Positions 1 through 8,538 are shown, counted from the stretch's first letter. The stretch: 64,000 nucleotides of DNA from Citrobacter youngae ATCC 29220 (GCF_000155975.1 NZ_GG730299.1:1088734-1152733); one strand, 5' to 3'. The notes: generated from the sequence alone by a model not told the origin. Numbers and translations are program-made.

Positions 1-2
1 CG

Positions 3-896
3 TGGCGGCCCCGGCCGATGGAAAAGCCGTCAGTGGACGGCCCGCAGTCAGCCACCGTCACCGGTCCGGAGGGCGAGGAAATCTTCTGCGACGAACATGG
101 CCGGGTGCGGGTGAAGTTTAACTGGGACCGGTATAACCCGGCGAACCAGGACAGTTCATGCTGGATACGGGTGGTGCAGGCGTGGGCGGGACCGGGGTTT
201 GGTAACCTGGCGATACCGCGCGTGGGCCAGGAGGTGATAGTGGACTTTCTGAACGGCGACCCGGACCAGCCCATCATCATGGGGCGGACGTACCATGCGG
301 ATAACCCGCCGCCGGGAGGCCTGCCGGGGACGAAGACGCAGATGACCATCCGCTCGAAGACGTACAAGGGCAGCGGATATAACGAGCTCATGTTCGAGGA
401 CAAGACCGGACAGGAGCTGTTATCGATGCACGCGCAGAAAGACATGTCAACGGTGGTTCTTAATAACCGGGTGACCGCTGTCGGCGCTAACCACGTTGAA
501 TCGGTCACCGGTAACCAGGCGATTAATGTCCAGGAGGGGCAGGTTGTTGTTGTACATGCCGACCATAAGCAGCAGGTCAAGAATATGCATGACACGCTGG
601 TGGGTGGAAATAAAGTTGAACTGGTTGCCGGACCCTGTCTGATAAATAGCGCGACATCGCTCACGCTCGCCTGTGGAGATGCCGTCATTACCCTCACCGC
701 CGATGGAAATATCAGTTGGTATTGTAACAATTTCAATATCTACGCAAAGAAAATGGGGGCTATCACCGCAGCCGATACGGTGGATATCAACATGGATGAC
801 GCGACTCCTGGCGCAATTGGTGCACACTTTGCACCTGCAGATATTAAAGGTGCAGTTGATGCTGCGTTCCCCCCCGTCAAGGATACCAATAAATAA
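3..896 (+). CDS. vgrG: VgrG, type VI secretion spike protein (3' part)
   Basis: The reading frame is open to the window edge, so the true start lies upstream; an in-frame ATG at 18 is internal. The first ~110 visible residues match the VgrG gp5-like OB fold (GRVRVKFNWDR, then SCWIRVVQAWAG, then GQEVIVDFLNGDPDQPIIMGR). After that comes the DUF2345-type beta-helix needle with many V/I-rich turns. VgrG trimers form the tip of the T6SS tube, and PAAR effectors such as the Rhs protein just downstream sit on them. Base composition falls in the last third, as is common for VgrG tails. Family and missing 5' end are clear; the cargo pairing with the downstream rhs is inferred from order. Confidence 0.93.
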   Translation, partial: WRPRPMEKPSVDGPQSATVTGPEGEEIFCDEHGRVRVKFNWDRYNPANQDSSCWIRVVQAWAGPGFGNLAIPRVGQEVIVDFLNGDPDQPIIMGRTYHADNPPPGGLPGTKTQMTIRSKTYKGSGYNELMFEDKTGQELLSMHAQKDMSTVVLNNRVTAVGANHVESVTGNQAINVQEGQVVVVHADHKQQVKNMHDTLVGGNKVELVAGPCLINSATSLTLACGDAVITLTADGNISWYCNNFNIYAKKMGAITAADTVDINMDDATPGAIGAHFAPADIKGAVDAAFPPVKDTNK

Positions 897-916
897 TTTC
901 AAGGGACTGATTTAGA

Positions 917-1348
917 ATGAATTATATTACTCATGAAGGCGCGTTAACCCTGCCTGGCTGCGACGATGTCGTCGATGAAACCGTCAATATCCTGAAATTA
1001 CCCCAGCGCCAGGCGTCACTGGTCATTAGCCGGGTGCGGCTGGCGGAAGGGCAATCGCACGAGGGTTATCTGTCCCGCCAGATGGCAATGTTGAAAAAAG
1101 ATTCCCGCCATTTTCTGAGCAGTGAGCCATGGCCCGCCATGCTGGGCGATATTCCGGCACTGGAGCTCACCTGCTCGTTTGAAAAACAGAATGTGACAAT
1201 TTACCAACAGCTTCTTTGTACCCAACAGACACCGCATCTGATGGTCATCACATTCACCCGGCTTGCCCCGCTGGATGAAGCCGCAGCGCAATGGTGGCTG
1301 CAGGTCAAGGCCAGCTTTATTGCTCACCGCGATATCACGCAGGCATGA
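917..1348 (+). CDS. DUF1795 (Eag/DcrB-like) T6SS effector chaperone
   Basis: A 143-residue soluble protein of the DUF1795 family, without signal peptide or membrane segment. In T6SS loci these Eag chaperones bind and shield the N-terminal transmembrane helices of prePAAR-Rhs effectors and load them on VgrG. The gene lies 20 bases after vgrG and ends 15 bases before the rhs gene, whose product begins with a prePAAR motif and hydrophobic helices, exactly the clients of this family. Alternative: a DcrB-like lipoprotein relative, but there is no lipobox. Function rests on family knowledge and gene order. Confidence 0.85.
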   Translation: MNYITHEGALTLPGCDDVVDETVNILKLPQRQASLVISRVRLAEGQSHEGYLSRQMAMLKKDSRHFLSSEPWPAMLGDIPALELTCSFEKQNVTIYQQLLCTQQTPHLMVITFTRLAPLDEAAAQWWLQVKASFIAHRDITQA

Positions 1349-1363
1349 CAGGGAGTCTCTATC

Positions 1364-4300
1364 ATGGGCAGTGATTTTCTTGCCGCTAAACTCCACGATC
1401 CGCTGGTTCATACCTCGCTACTAGCCGATTTTGTCTCCTCATTTGTGAAAGGGGCCATCTATGTGGCGGTTGCAGTAGGTGCCGCAGCGGCCGCGACAGC
1501 CGCCGTCGCCGCCACCATCGGCTCCGGTGGCACCGCGGGGCCGGTAGTGGCTTTTCTTATAAGTAATATCATTATTGGCGGGGTGGGGGCCGGGTTTGGC
1601 TCCCTGATTGATGATATCGCCGACGGTGCAGGAGCGTTGGTGGATGATGCGCTGGACTTTTTCGGCATGAAAGGAAAGCCGGACGGTCTTATTGCGACCG
1701 GTTCTCCGAATGTGAGGATCAAAAAGCAACCTGCTGCCCGCGCCGCAGGTAAATTACCTCCCGCTGGCGAACTGGCAAAACTTGAGGCGGAAGACGCAAA
1801 GAAGCAGGAAGAAGACGAGAGCGCGTGGGACATCGCTGCCAATATTTTCTTTACACTGTTGCCCGTTGCCGGGCTGGCGAAAATGGCCTGGGATTTTTTG
1901 GCGGATCCCGCAGGTTCAATACAGGAAATGGTGGCGCCGACTGTGGCGGGCGCAAATCCCCATGCCACACCTGCCGATGAAGATAAAATAACGTGTAAAA
2001 AATTACACCTTATCCCACCCAATGAGCTGTTTCTGGCGGAAGGCTCACGTACCGTTCGTATCAACAGCCAGCCCGCTTGTCGTAACGGCGATCGCAGCAC
2101 CTGTGAGGCGGTGATTTCTCATGTCCAGAGCGGTATGAAAGTTCGTATCGGTGGTCCATCTGAAGTCGTCAAGAATATCCGCAGTGGGAAAAATCCGTTC
2201 ATGGGGCTGGCAGCCGACGTTGTGGTGGGGCTGCTGACCCGGAAAGCACTCGGTAAATCGCCTAAAAAACGTAAAACCGAGGGGAAGGAACCGCATCCGC
2301 ATAAAGAACGCGATCCTAATGCTCCCTGTCCTATCAGAGGAAACCCGATTCATCTACCCAGCGGAGCGAAAATACAGGCTGGGGAGAGTGAGCTGGATTT
2401 TGTGCTGGATGGACATATTCCTCTTCTCTGGCAGCGACTTTACGATAGCCGTAATACCCAGACGGGAATACTGGGCCGGGGATGGCGGTTGCCATTTGAA
2501 ACAACAATATACCGGAGTGCCTCACCCGATCTCACCACGCCGCCCCGAAGCGATTTGACTGAAAATAGTCCAGACCAGTTCATCTATATGGATGATGCCG
2601 GCCGGGCCTTAAAACTCGGTGGGCTGACGTCTGGCGACAGCGCTTTTTATGTGGACGAAAGGTTTCACGTCTGGCGCAGTAAACAGGACTATTTTCTCAT
2701 CCAGACGCTGGCGGGGGAGTATTCCTTTTTTGCCCCCGACCCTTGCCGCTCGGGCCACTGGCGGCTGGAAAGGATCATGGACAGGCACCTTAATAGCCTG
2801 ACGCTGGTTTATGACGCTACTGGCGTGCTGACCCATATCCATGATGATGACCACCTGCTGGTTGTTCGTCTGCAGTATGAAAATGAGCGCCTGCATAAGG
2901 TCTGGCAGTCTAGCGAAGATGGCGGCCATGAACGCCTGCTGGTCAGCTATGCTTTTTCGCCGGAAGGACAGCTTGGCCACGTCATTGATGCGAATGGTGA
3001 TGTCACCCTGCGCTGCGAATATGGTGATATCCATGGTCTGATTCAGGCGCTGTATTATCCTGCGGGCCGGGAGTCGCACTACCGCTGGCAAACGTTTGAT
3101 GCCTGGACGGATGAGGCGGGAGACGTGCGCCCGGCTCACTGGCGAGTGATAGAGCACTGGATCCAGGAAAGTGCGCACAATGACACGCCACCGGTGATGC
3201 TGGAGCATTACGGGTTTGACTATGACGTGCCAGGCCAGAGCCTCCGGCTGGTGCAGGCCGACCGGGGAGAAAGCGTCTGGCGCTGGGATGCGCTGGGGCA
3301 GGTAACGTCAGAGCGTGATGAGTCAGGCGCGGAGTGGACATATCACTGGAACAGCGCACGGCAGCTGCTAAAAAGCACCGATCCTCTGGGGAACTCGCAG
3401 ACCTTTACCTATGACGAATACGGCAATATTGCCGTGTTCACCAATGCGCTGGGTGAGAAAACGGCAATAACCTGGCTACCGGGTTTTTCTTTCCCGCTCA
3501 GATGGATACAACCCGGACAGGTCGTCTGGTCGTATGAGTATAACAACATCGGGGATGTCATCAGTATGACCGATCCGGAGGGGCACATCACCCGGCTGGA
3601 GTGGGATACCGACGGCAATAACACCGTGGTACATGATGCGAAGGGAAATGCTCTGCGCTACCGATATAATCGTCGAGGGCAGGTGACCGAGTACCGGGAC
3701 TGTTCCGATCGTGTGACGCGCTGGTGCTATGATGAATGGGGCCGTGTCACGCAGCATATCAATGCTGAAAGTCATGCCACTCATTACGGTTATACTGCTA
3801 CGGACCGTCTGCATACGCTGACCCGACCGGACGGTGAGTTTATGCAGTTTGATTACGATGCGGCAGGTGAGCTTGTTCGCCATCAGGATTATGGCAGGGT
3901 ATTGACCCTCTTTACCCGTAACGCGCGGGGTCAGGTGACGCAGCGAACCGACCCGGGCGGCTATACGTTACGGTATGAGTACGACCCGCTGGGGCGTCTT
4001 AAACGCCTGTTCAATGAAAAAGGTGAGGCCTACCGTTTTGAGTACGACGCGCAGGACAACCTGATACAGGAAACCGGGCTGACCGGGATACAAAAAACGT
4101 ATCAACGGGATGCGCTGGGCCAGCTTCTGACGCAGACTGAAACGCCCACGGATGGCAGCACGCCTCTGCTGACTCACTTTGAGTACGATGCCCTGGGCCG
4201 ACAGACGGCCCGCATGACCCCATCACGGCGCACTGAGTATCATTACGCATTACACCAGACAACCGTCCTCGATACCACTGCAGAAGGCACCACGACGCTG

Positions 4301-5950
4301 CGTTTTGATTACGACCGTCTGGGGCGGCTGCTTGCCGAGCATAACCACGGCGGCGATTATCGCTATGAGTACGATGCGCTGGGTAACCGGATCGCCGAGC
4401 ATCTGCCGGGAGAGCAGACGCTGCGTCACCTGTATTACGGTAGCGGGCATCTGCTGCAGACGCATCTGGACAGTGACTGCGGCCGCGAGGTGATAGCGGA
4501 ATACGAACGTGACGTGCTGCTCCGTGAAATCCGCCGCACGCAGGGCACACTTAATCAGTACCGGGCTTATAATATCTGCGGTCACCTGACGCGTCAGAGC
4601 TGTGGCCGGAACAGGCCAGAGCTGGCGACGCCGCTGCTGGATATCCGCTATCACCGTAACGCCCGGGATAATCTGCTGCGGGTGAGCGGTCGATACCATC
4701 CGGGGCTGCCGGAGCGGGACAGGGATACGGGTGCCCTGCAGGAGGATGCGTTCCGCTATGACGAGCGCGGGCAGATAGTGCATCACGAGCAGGACGGTCA
4801 TGGCCGGACGTTCAGCTACGATGCCGCCATGAACGGTCTGGGTGACAGCGGTTACCGGCAGCCGCCGGGGTTACCGGACGCACCGGGTAATGTGCTGACT
4901 GCATGTAAAGAGTACCGCTACCGTTGGGATGGTTTTGGTCGTTTAGCGCAGCGTGACAATGTCAGCACGGGGGTTAAGCAGCGGCTGCATTATGATGACC
5001 GCCATCGTCTGATAAAGGTGGAGTTACTGAACGACCGGGAATGGTCGAAGGTGGAGTTCAGGTACGATGCGCTGGACAGGCGGACAGAGAAACGGGTCTG
5101 GCGGCATAACACCACGCTGCCCGTACGCACCTTTTTTGAATGGAGCGGGATGCGGCTGTGCGGTGAGCGCAATGATAAGGTGCCGCTGGCGCACACGCTG
5201 TATCTGTACGAGGAAGGAAGCTGGCAGCCGCTGGCGCGGGTGGACAGTTACCGCGGTGGCAGTGCGCCACAACAGCGTGTGCTGTATTATCATAGCCTGC
5301 CCAACGGTTTTGCGCCGTGCCTGACGAACAGCGAAGGTGAGATAGTCTGGCGAGGACGGATGCAGCTGTGGGGAACGCTGAGGACAGAGGAAAACCGGGA
5401 AAGCTACTCCATGCACCCGGCGCACAACCTGCGGTTCGCGGGCCAGTATCTGGACAGGGAAACGGGGCTTCACTACAATACGTTCAGGTATTATGCGCCG
5501 GAGAGTGGTCGGTTTACCCAGCTGGATCCGATAGGGCTGAATGGAGGTATCAACCTCTATGCGTATGTCAAAAATCCGCTTACCTGGATAGATCCATTAG
5601 GATTAGCTGGATGTAATGCTCAACAACGCCGTAATATATCTGATCTACGAAATGGTAAAGATGTCACGGTTAGAAGTGTTGACGAAGCAAGAGCATTATT
5701 AGATAACATGCCGGATCTTAGACCTCATATTGACAATTTCCCTGCAAGGTCTGGTGAGCTTTATAGTGGCACCAAATTCAGTGATGTATGGAAACAACCA
5801 GCGGGAACATATCGGGGTGATTTATATAATGTGAAAAATCCATTATCTGATGTCGTTCATAATTCTAAAAATCCATTACACGATAATAATCCGCACTATA
5901 ATATTATCTTCGGTGATGGTACTAAAGCCGGGATAATTATCGTTCCTTAG
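1364..5950 (+). CDS. rhs: PAAR-Rhs polymorphic toxin (T6SS effector)
   Basis: 1528 residues. Residues 7-16 (AAKLHDPLVH) fit the prePAAR motif AAR-x2-D-x3-H. Hydrophobic helices follow at about 20-75 and 150-175, and a PAAR-like region at about 210-290 (FLAEGSRTVRINSQPACRNG). The shell-forming Rhs core with dozens of YD repeats spans about 320-1400. It ends with RFTQLDPIGLNGG and WIDPLGL, the usual self-cleavage/boundary signature. The remaining ~114 residues, from about base 5606, are AT-rich and form the toxin tip. The tip carries H-x4-PHYNI and DGTKAGIII near its end; I do not recognise its enzymatic class. The immunity gene follows after 10 bases. The tip resembles the displaced tip at 6851-7297. 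Confidence 0.93.
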   Translation: MGSDFLAAKLHDPLVHTSLLADFVSSFVKGAIYVAVAVGAAAAATAAVAATIGSGGTAGPVVAFLISNIIIGGVGAGFGSLIDDIADGAGALVDDALDFFGMKGKPDGLIATGSPNVRIKKQPAARAAGKLPPAGELAKLEAEDAKKQEEDESAWDIAANIFFTLLPVAGLAKMAWDFLADPAGSIQEMVAPTVAGANPHATPADEDKITCKKLHLIPPNELFLAEGSRTVRINSQPACRNGDRSTCEAVISHVQSGMKVRIGGPSEVVKNIRSGKNPFMGLAADVVVGLLTRKALGKSPKKRKTEGKEPHPHKERDPNAPCPIRGNPIHLPSGAKIQAGESELDFVLDGHIPLLWQRLYDSRNTQTGILGRGWRLPFETTIYRSASPDLTTPPRSDLTENSPDQFIYMDDAGRALKLGGLTSGDSAFYVDERFHVWRSKQDYFLIQTLAGEYSFFAPDPCRSGHWRLERIMDRHLNSLTLVYDATGVLTHIHDDDHLLVVRLQYENERLHKVWQSSEDGGHERLLVSYAFSPEGQLGHVIDANGDVTLRCEYGDIHGLIQALYYPAGRESHYRWQTFDAWTDEAGDVRPAHWRVIEHWIQESAHNDTPPVMLEHYGFDYDVPGQSLRLVQADRGESVWRWDALGQVTSERDESGAEWTYHWNSARQLLKSTDPLGNSQTFTYDEYGNIAVFTNALGEKTAITWLPGFSFPLRWIQPGQVVWSYEYNNIGDVISMTDPEGHITRLEWDTDGNNTVVHDAKGNALRYRYNRRGQVTEYRDCSDRVTRWCYDEWGRVTQHINAESHATHYGYTATDRLHTLTRPDGEFMQFDYDAAGELVRHQDYGRVLTLFTRNARGQVTQRTDPGGYTLRYEYDPLGRLKRLFNEKGEAYRFEYDAQDNLIQETGLTGIQKTYQRDALGQLLTQTETPTDGSTPLLTHFEYDALGRQTARMTPSRRTEYHYALHQTTVLDTTAEGTTTLRFDYDRLGRLLAEHNHGGDYRYEYDALGNRIAEHLPGEQTLRHLYYGSGHLLQTHLDSDCGREVIAEYERDVLLREIRRTQGTLNQYRAYNICGHLTRQSCGRNRPELATPLLDIRYHRNARDNLLRVSGRYHPGLPERDRDTGALQEDAFRYDERGQIVHHEQDGHGRTFSYDAAMNGLGDSGYRQPPGLPDAPGNVLTACKEYRYRWDGFGRLAQRDNVSTGVKQRLHYDDRHRLIKVELLNDREWSKVEFRYDALDRRTEKRVWRHNTTLPVRTFFEWSGMRLCGERNDKVPLAHTLYLYEEGSWQPLARVDSYRGGSAPQQRVLYYHSLPNGFAPCLTNSEGEIVWRGRMQLWGTLRTEENRESYSMHPAHNLRFAGQYLDRETGLHYNTFRYYAPESGRFTQLDPIGLNGGINLYAYVKNPLTWIDPLGLAGCNAQQRRNISDLRNGKDVTVRSVDEARALLDNMPDLRPHIDNFPARSGELYSGTKFSDVWKQPAGTYRGDLYNVKNPLSDVVHNSKNPLHDNNPHYNIIFGDGTKAGIIIVP

Positions 5951-5960
5951 TGAGGTTTTT

Positions 5961-6332
5961 ATGAGAAACACGATAGATAACATGATGTTAAAATCAATTC
6001 CATTGGTGGAAAGGACCATTGAATCGTCTGGGAATGAACTATTTATTATATATAACATAATTGATGATTTAGATTTCGATATTACACTAAAGAAAACTTA
6101 CCATTCTTATGAACAATTGGAAAATTCAGTCTTAGTCTTTTTGTCTGATGAAAAAAAGCACAGCGAAGATATATTAATCTGGAGTGATGATTTTTCCGTT
6201 AAGCAGAAGAAAGCAAAAAAAGAATTGTTTTTAAGATTTGATACCGGTCGATTATTCTTGCCCGATAATGGAGAAGGTTTTATTTTTGATGGAGATGTCA
6301 ATTATATGAGAACGTGGATAGATAAACTATAG
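5961..6332 (+). CDS. Putative immunity protein for the Rhs toxin tip
   Basis: 123 residues, acidic/lysine-rich, no signal peptide or membrane segment, so a cytoplasmic protein. It starts 10 bases after the rhs stop and ends just before a rho-independent terminator. It shares the low GC of the toxin tip, which contrasts with the GC-rich Rhs core. Position directly behind an rhs toxin tip is the standard place of the cognate immunity gene. I recognise no family, so the role is inferred from position and composition. Confidence 0.72.
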   Translation: MRNTIDNMMLKSIPLVERTIESSGNELFIIYNIIDDLDFDITLKKTYHSYEQLENSVLVFLSDEKKHSEDILIWSDDFSVKQKKAKKELFLRFDTGRLFLPDNGEGFIFDGDVNYMRTWIDKL

Positions 6333-6360
6333 AACCTTTTGCACTATTTATTTTCATAAA

Positions 6361-6392
6361 CCGGGGGGATATTAAATCTTCCCGGCTTTTTT
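6361..6392 (+). terminator. Rho-independent terminator after immunity gene
   Basis: A 9-bp stem CCGGGGGGA / TCTTCCCGG (two G-T wobbles) around a TATTAAA loop, followed by a run of six T. It ends the vgrG-eag-rhs-immunity transcript. The same element recurs at 7598-7631 with compensating base changes. Confidence 0.8.
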
Positions 6393-6416
6393 ATTATTTA
6401 ATCTGTGTTTATTCCA

Positions 6417-6626
6417 CTAAACAAGCACATCCTTCACGCCCTTAACCACCTGTTTAGCCTGATAAAGCTGCTCGCGCAGTTCCTGCACCTCGTTGCTCTC
6501 AGCCATCAGCACAATGCACCCCTCCGAAATCTTCACCGTCACGCCGCGCCCGGTCTCAAAGCCTGCCTCGGCCAGCCAGTCGCCCTTGAGGTGCAGGCTG
6601 GGGTGCTGTGAATAGTATGTGGTCAT
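6417..6626 (-). CDS. SymE-family toxin-like protein
   Basis: 69 residues from the first ATG, matching the SymE toxin domain (SLHLKGDWLAEAGFETG, then KISEGCIVLM). In E. coli, SymE is an SOS-induced protein with an AbrB-like fold that is held down by the antisense RNA SymR. Here the frame stays open upstream of the ATG, with family-like codons (RRYKINYVSARHINSKTYM) also present in copy 2. The ancestral protein was therefore probably longer, but no clear upstream start remains. The gene lies opposite to the rhs genes, an arrangement seen in other Rhs loci. Whether it is still expressed is unknown. Confidence 0.75.
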   Translation of the reverse strand: MTTYYSQHPSLHLKGDWLAEAGFETGRGVTVKISEGCIVLMAESNEVQELREQLYQAKQVVKGVKDVLV

Positions 6627-6820
6627 GTAGGTTTTGCTGTTTATGTGGCGGGCGCTGACGTAGTTGATTTTATAGCGACGTCGGGTTTTTGGTATGATAT
6701 TTTTATGTCTAACAATACTGATTGGAGAGTAAAATAAGTGGCGTGCAGATAGCTTAAATGATCAGGGTGTGGCGGTAGCGTATGAATTACGATGCGATGG
6801 TTTCTGGTATGTACGAACAA

Positions 6821-7297
6821 AATTGGTAGTATGATCTGCCGAGCGGATAGATTGTTCTCCCCGACCCGGTAGGGCTGGCGGGGGGACTGAATCTTTATCA
6901 GTATGCGCCCAATCCGTTAAGCTGGATCGATCCGTTAGGTCTTAAACCCTGTGCCAGAGATATTGATGCTTTACGCACTGGGCCTAATAAGAGAACTGTT
7001 GTTCGCGTTAAAACCAAAAAAGATGCACAGGAATTATTAGATGCAGCTTTCCCAGGTGCTCAGAAAGTCAAAGGTATTGGCTCACAAGATGCAATTGGTG
7101 TTCGGAAGAAAAATAAAATGGACCAGTTTAAAAGAAATGACGGGAAGGTTCGTTATAGAAAAGACTATCCAATAGATTCAAAAACAGGACGTGTTTATGG
7201 TCATGATGATCCAAAAGGCAACGGGCATGGCTCTTTACCGCATATTAATATAAAACGTGCCGATGGAACCCTAGTCAGAATTGATATAACCGGTTAA
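6821..7297 (+). pseudogene. Displaced Rhs C-terminal toxin tip (core fragment plus tip)
   Basis: The frame ending at 7297 begins as the last part of an Rhs core: NW, stop, YDLPSG, stop, then LPDPVGLAGGLNLYQYAPN and WIDPLGL. The tags at 6827-6829 and 6848-6850 break it. After DPLGL (about base 6944) an AT-rich tip of ~117 residues runs to the TAA. It shares layout with the tip of the intact rhs: an early V-x-V...A-x-x-LLD stretch and a late H...PHINI...DGT...I-I end. No start codon or RBS for separate expression is evident, so it is probably a silent tip that could be recombined into the intact gene. The intact immunity candidate follows at 7300. Confidence 0.8.
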
Positions 7298-7299
7298 AA

Positions 7300-7587
7300 A
7301 TGAATAAATTAATTGAATCTATAGAACGCGGTAAGGTTAGAGGTATTGAAGAATATAAACTCATTGATGGTGAGCGGTATTGTTACCAATATGCTCTGAA
7401 AAAGATTGCAAATAAATACGTCACTTATCTTTTTTTTATCCCCGAATCTAAAATGGATGTAATGGAGGATTATGGCTCGGAAGAGATAAAGGAATTTTTC
7501 TCTATAACAGATGCAATTAATTATTTTACATCTATTGGTGTAGATGTTTCTCTATTTAGAGCCATCAAAGTTGTGTTACCATTTTAA
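7300..7587 (+). CDS. Putative immunity protein of the displaced Rhs tip
   Basis: 95 residues, AT-rich. It starts 2 bases after the stop of the displaced toxin tip and is followed by its own terminator at 7598. It is not recognisably related to the immunity candidate at 5961, which fits a different partner. An intact reading frame behind a broken toxin suggests that protection against siblings still delivering this toxin is kept under selection. The immunity role is inferred from position only. Confidence 0.65.
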   Translation: MNKLIESIERGKVRGIEEYKLIDGERYCYQYALKKIANKYVTYLFFIPESKMDVMEDYGSEEIKEFFSITDAINYFTSIGVDVSLFRAIKVVLPF

Positions 7588-7597
7588 TTCATCAAAA

Positions 7598-7631
7598 GTC
7601 GGGAAGAAAATTAAATCTTCCCGGCTTTTTT
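7598..7631 (+). terminator. Rho-independent terminator of displaced cassette
   Basis: A 10-bp stem GTCGGGAAGA / TCTTCCCGGC with an A/T loop and a T6 run, 10 bases after the immunity stop. Compared with the copy at 6361 the right arm is nearly identical while the left arm has changed, keeping the pairing. Confidence 0.82.
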
Positions 7632-7655
7632 ATTATTTAATTCCCGTTCAGTCCA

Positions 7656-7829
7656 CTAAACAATCACGTCCCGCATCCGCTTAACCATCTGTTTAGCCTG
7701 ATAAAGCTGTTCGCGCAGCCATCTGTCCGAAATCTTCACGGTGACGCCGCGTCCGGTCTTAAATCCCGCTTCTTTCAGCCAGTAGCCTTTAAGGTGCAGG
7801 CTGGGGTGCTGTGAATAGTAGGTGGTCAT
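7656..7829 (-). pseudogene. SymE-like remnant with internal deletion
   Basis: A 57-codon frame that aligns with the copy at 6417. It opens with MTTYYSQHPSLHLKGYWL and ends with REQLYQAKQ and a lysine/arginine tail. A clean 12-codon in-frame deletion removes the EGCIVLM segment, a hallmark of the SymE domain, giving KISDRWLREQ. The frame is otherwise open. Loss of the conserved strand makes function doubtful, so I call it a decayed gene. Confidence 0.7.
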
Positions 7830-8021
7830 GTAGGTTTTGCTGTTTATGTGGCGGGCGCTGACGTAGCCGACTTTATAGTGGTGACGGATTTTGGATATGA
7901 TATTCTTGTGTCTAACATACTGATTAAAAGGTAAAATAAGTCTTGTGCAAATAGCTTAATTTATCAGGGTATGGCGGTAGCTTATGTATTATGCGTGGTG
8001 ATTTCAGGACTGCACGAACGA

Positions 8022-8360
8022 AATTGGTAGTATGATCCGCCGTTCGGATAGGTTCATTGTTCCGACCCGATAGAGCTAAAAGGCGGGTTAAATTTATATC
8101 AGTATGCGCCTAATCCATTAAATTATATTGATCCGCCAGGTCTTTCTACTTGTGGATTAAGGGGGAGTGACGGGCGGTTCAGAAGTGCTCCAAATATACA
8201 GGAAGAAATATCTGGATTACCTAATTTCACAAATAGAACGCCTGGACAAATACGTCAGACTTTATGTAATCGAGGTTATTCGTCGGCGCAAACACATAGT
8301 GGGGGGGGGGAAGTTTGGACAAAAGGCTTACCAGATGGAAATACCGTTGCCGTACAAACG
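8022..8360 (+). pseudogene. Second displaced Rhs tip, truncated
   Basis: Rhs core end (NW, stop at 8028, YDPPFG, stop at 8049, then SDPIELKGGLNLYQYAPN and YIDPPGL), followed by a different tip of ~75 residues containing GLPNFTNRTPGQIRQ and THSGGGEVWTKGLPDGN. The tip is not similar to the two upstream tips. Its natural end is not seen: the frame runs on through the ydcF upstream region and into ydcF in another frame (stop at 8775-8777), so the 3' part and any immunity gene have been lost. The 8360 boundary is an estimate. A run of ten G lies at 8301-8310. Confidence 0.68.
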
Positions 8361-8538
8361 AACAGAATGCCCCTCAACCCGCGAGTAAAATTCGCAGTGG
8401 CTAAAACCCGTACAGGCGGGAGTGCTATTGGCGTCAATGCAGATAGTATTACTCTTGGATACCCTTTCGTCTTTCAGCGCTCTCACCAGGTCATTGTGAT
8501 AGAGTGCTGTATTCTGCGAGGAATGAACACCAGGAGTC

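Larger units (their letters stand above)
6361..6943 (+). repeat. Rhs-tip cassette repeat, copy 1
   Basis: Direct repeat of the segment 7598-8144. Each copy contains, in order, a terminator, an inverted symE-like gene, a spacer, and a degenerate end of the Rhs core up to the DPxGL codons where the toxin tip begins. The copies are diverged but alignable over nearly the full length. They probably mark successive tip-displacement or duplication events at this locus. Confidence 0.75.
7598..8144 (+). repeat. Rhs-tip cassette repeat, copy 2
   Basis: Second copy of the unit at 6361-6943, with the same order of terminator, inverted symE remnant and degenerate Rhs core end up to DPPGL. The symE part is 36 bases shorter. 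Confidence 0.75.

Noticed and set aside
447..902. Reverse 151-codon frame opposite vgrG
   Set aside because: Lies fully inside the VgrG tail on the other strand, has no family resemblance and no ribosome site; a shadow frame.
4250..4801. Reverse frame opposite the Rhs core resembling a hydrophobic protein
   Set aside because: Amino acid make-up mirrors antisense YD repeats; no start signal.
3003..5473. Several long reverse frames opposite the Rhs core
   Set aside because: GC-rich repetitive YD-repeat coding generates open antisense frames; none resembles a protein.
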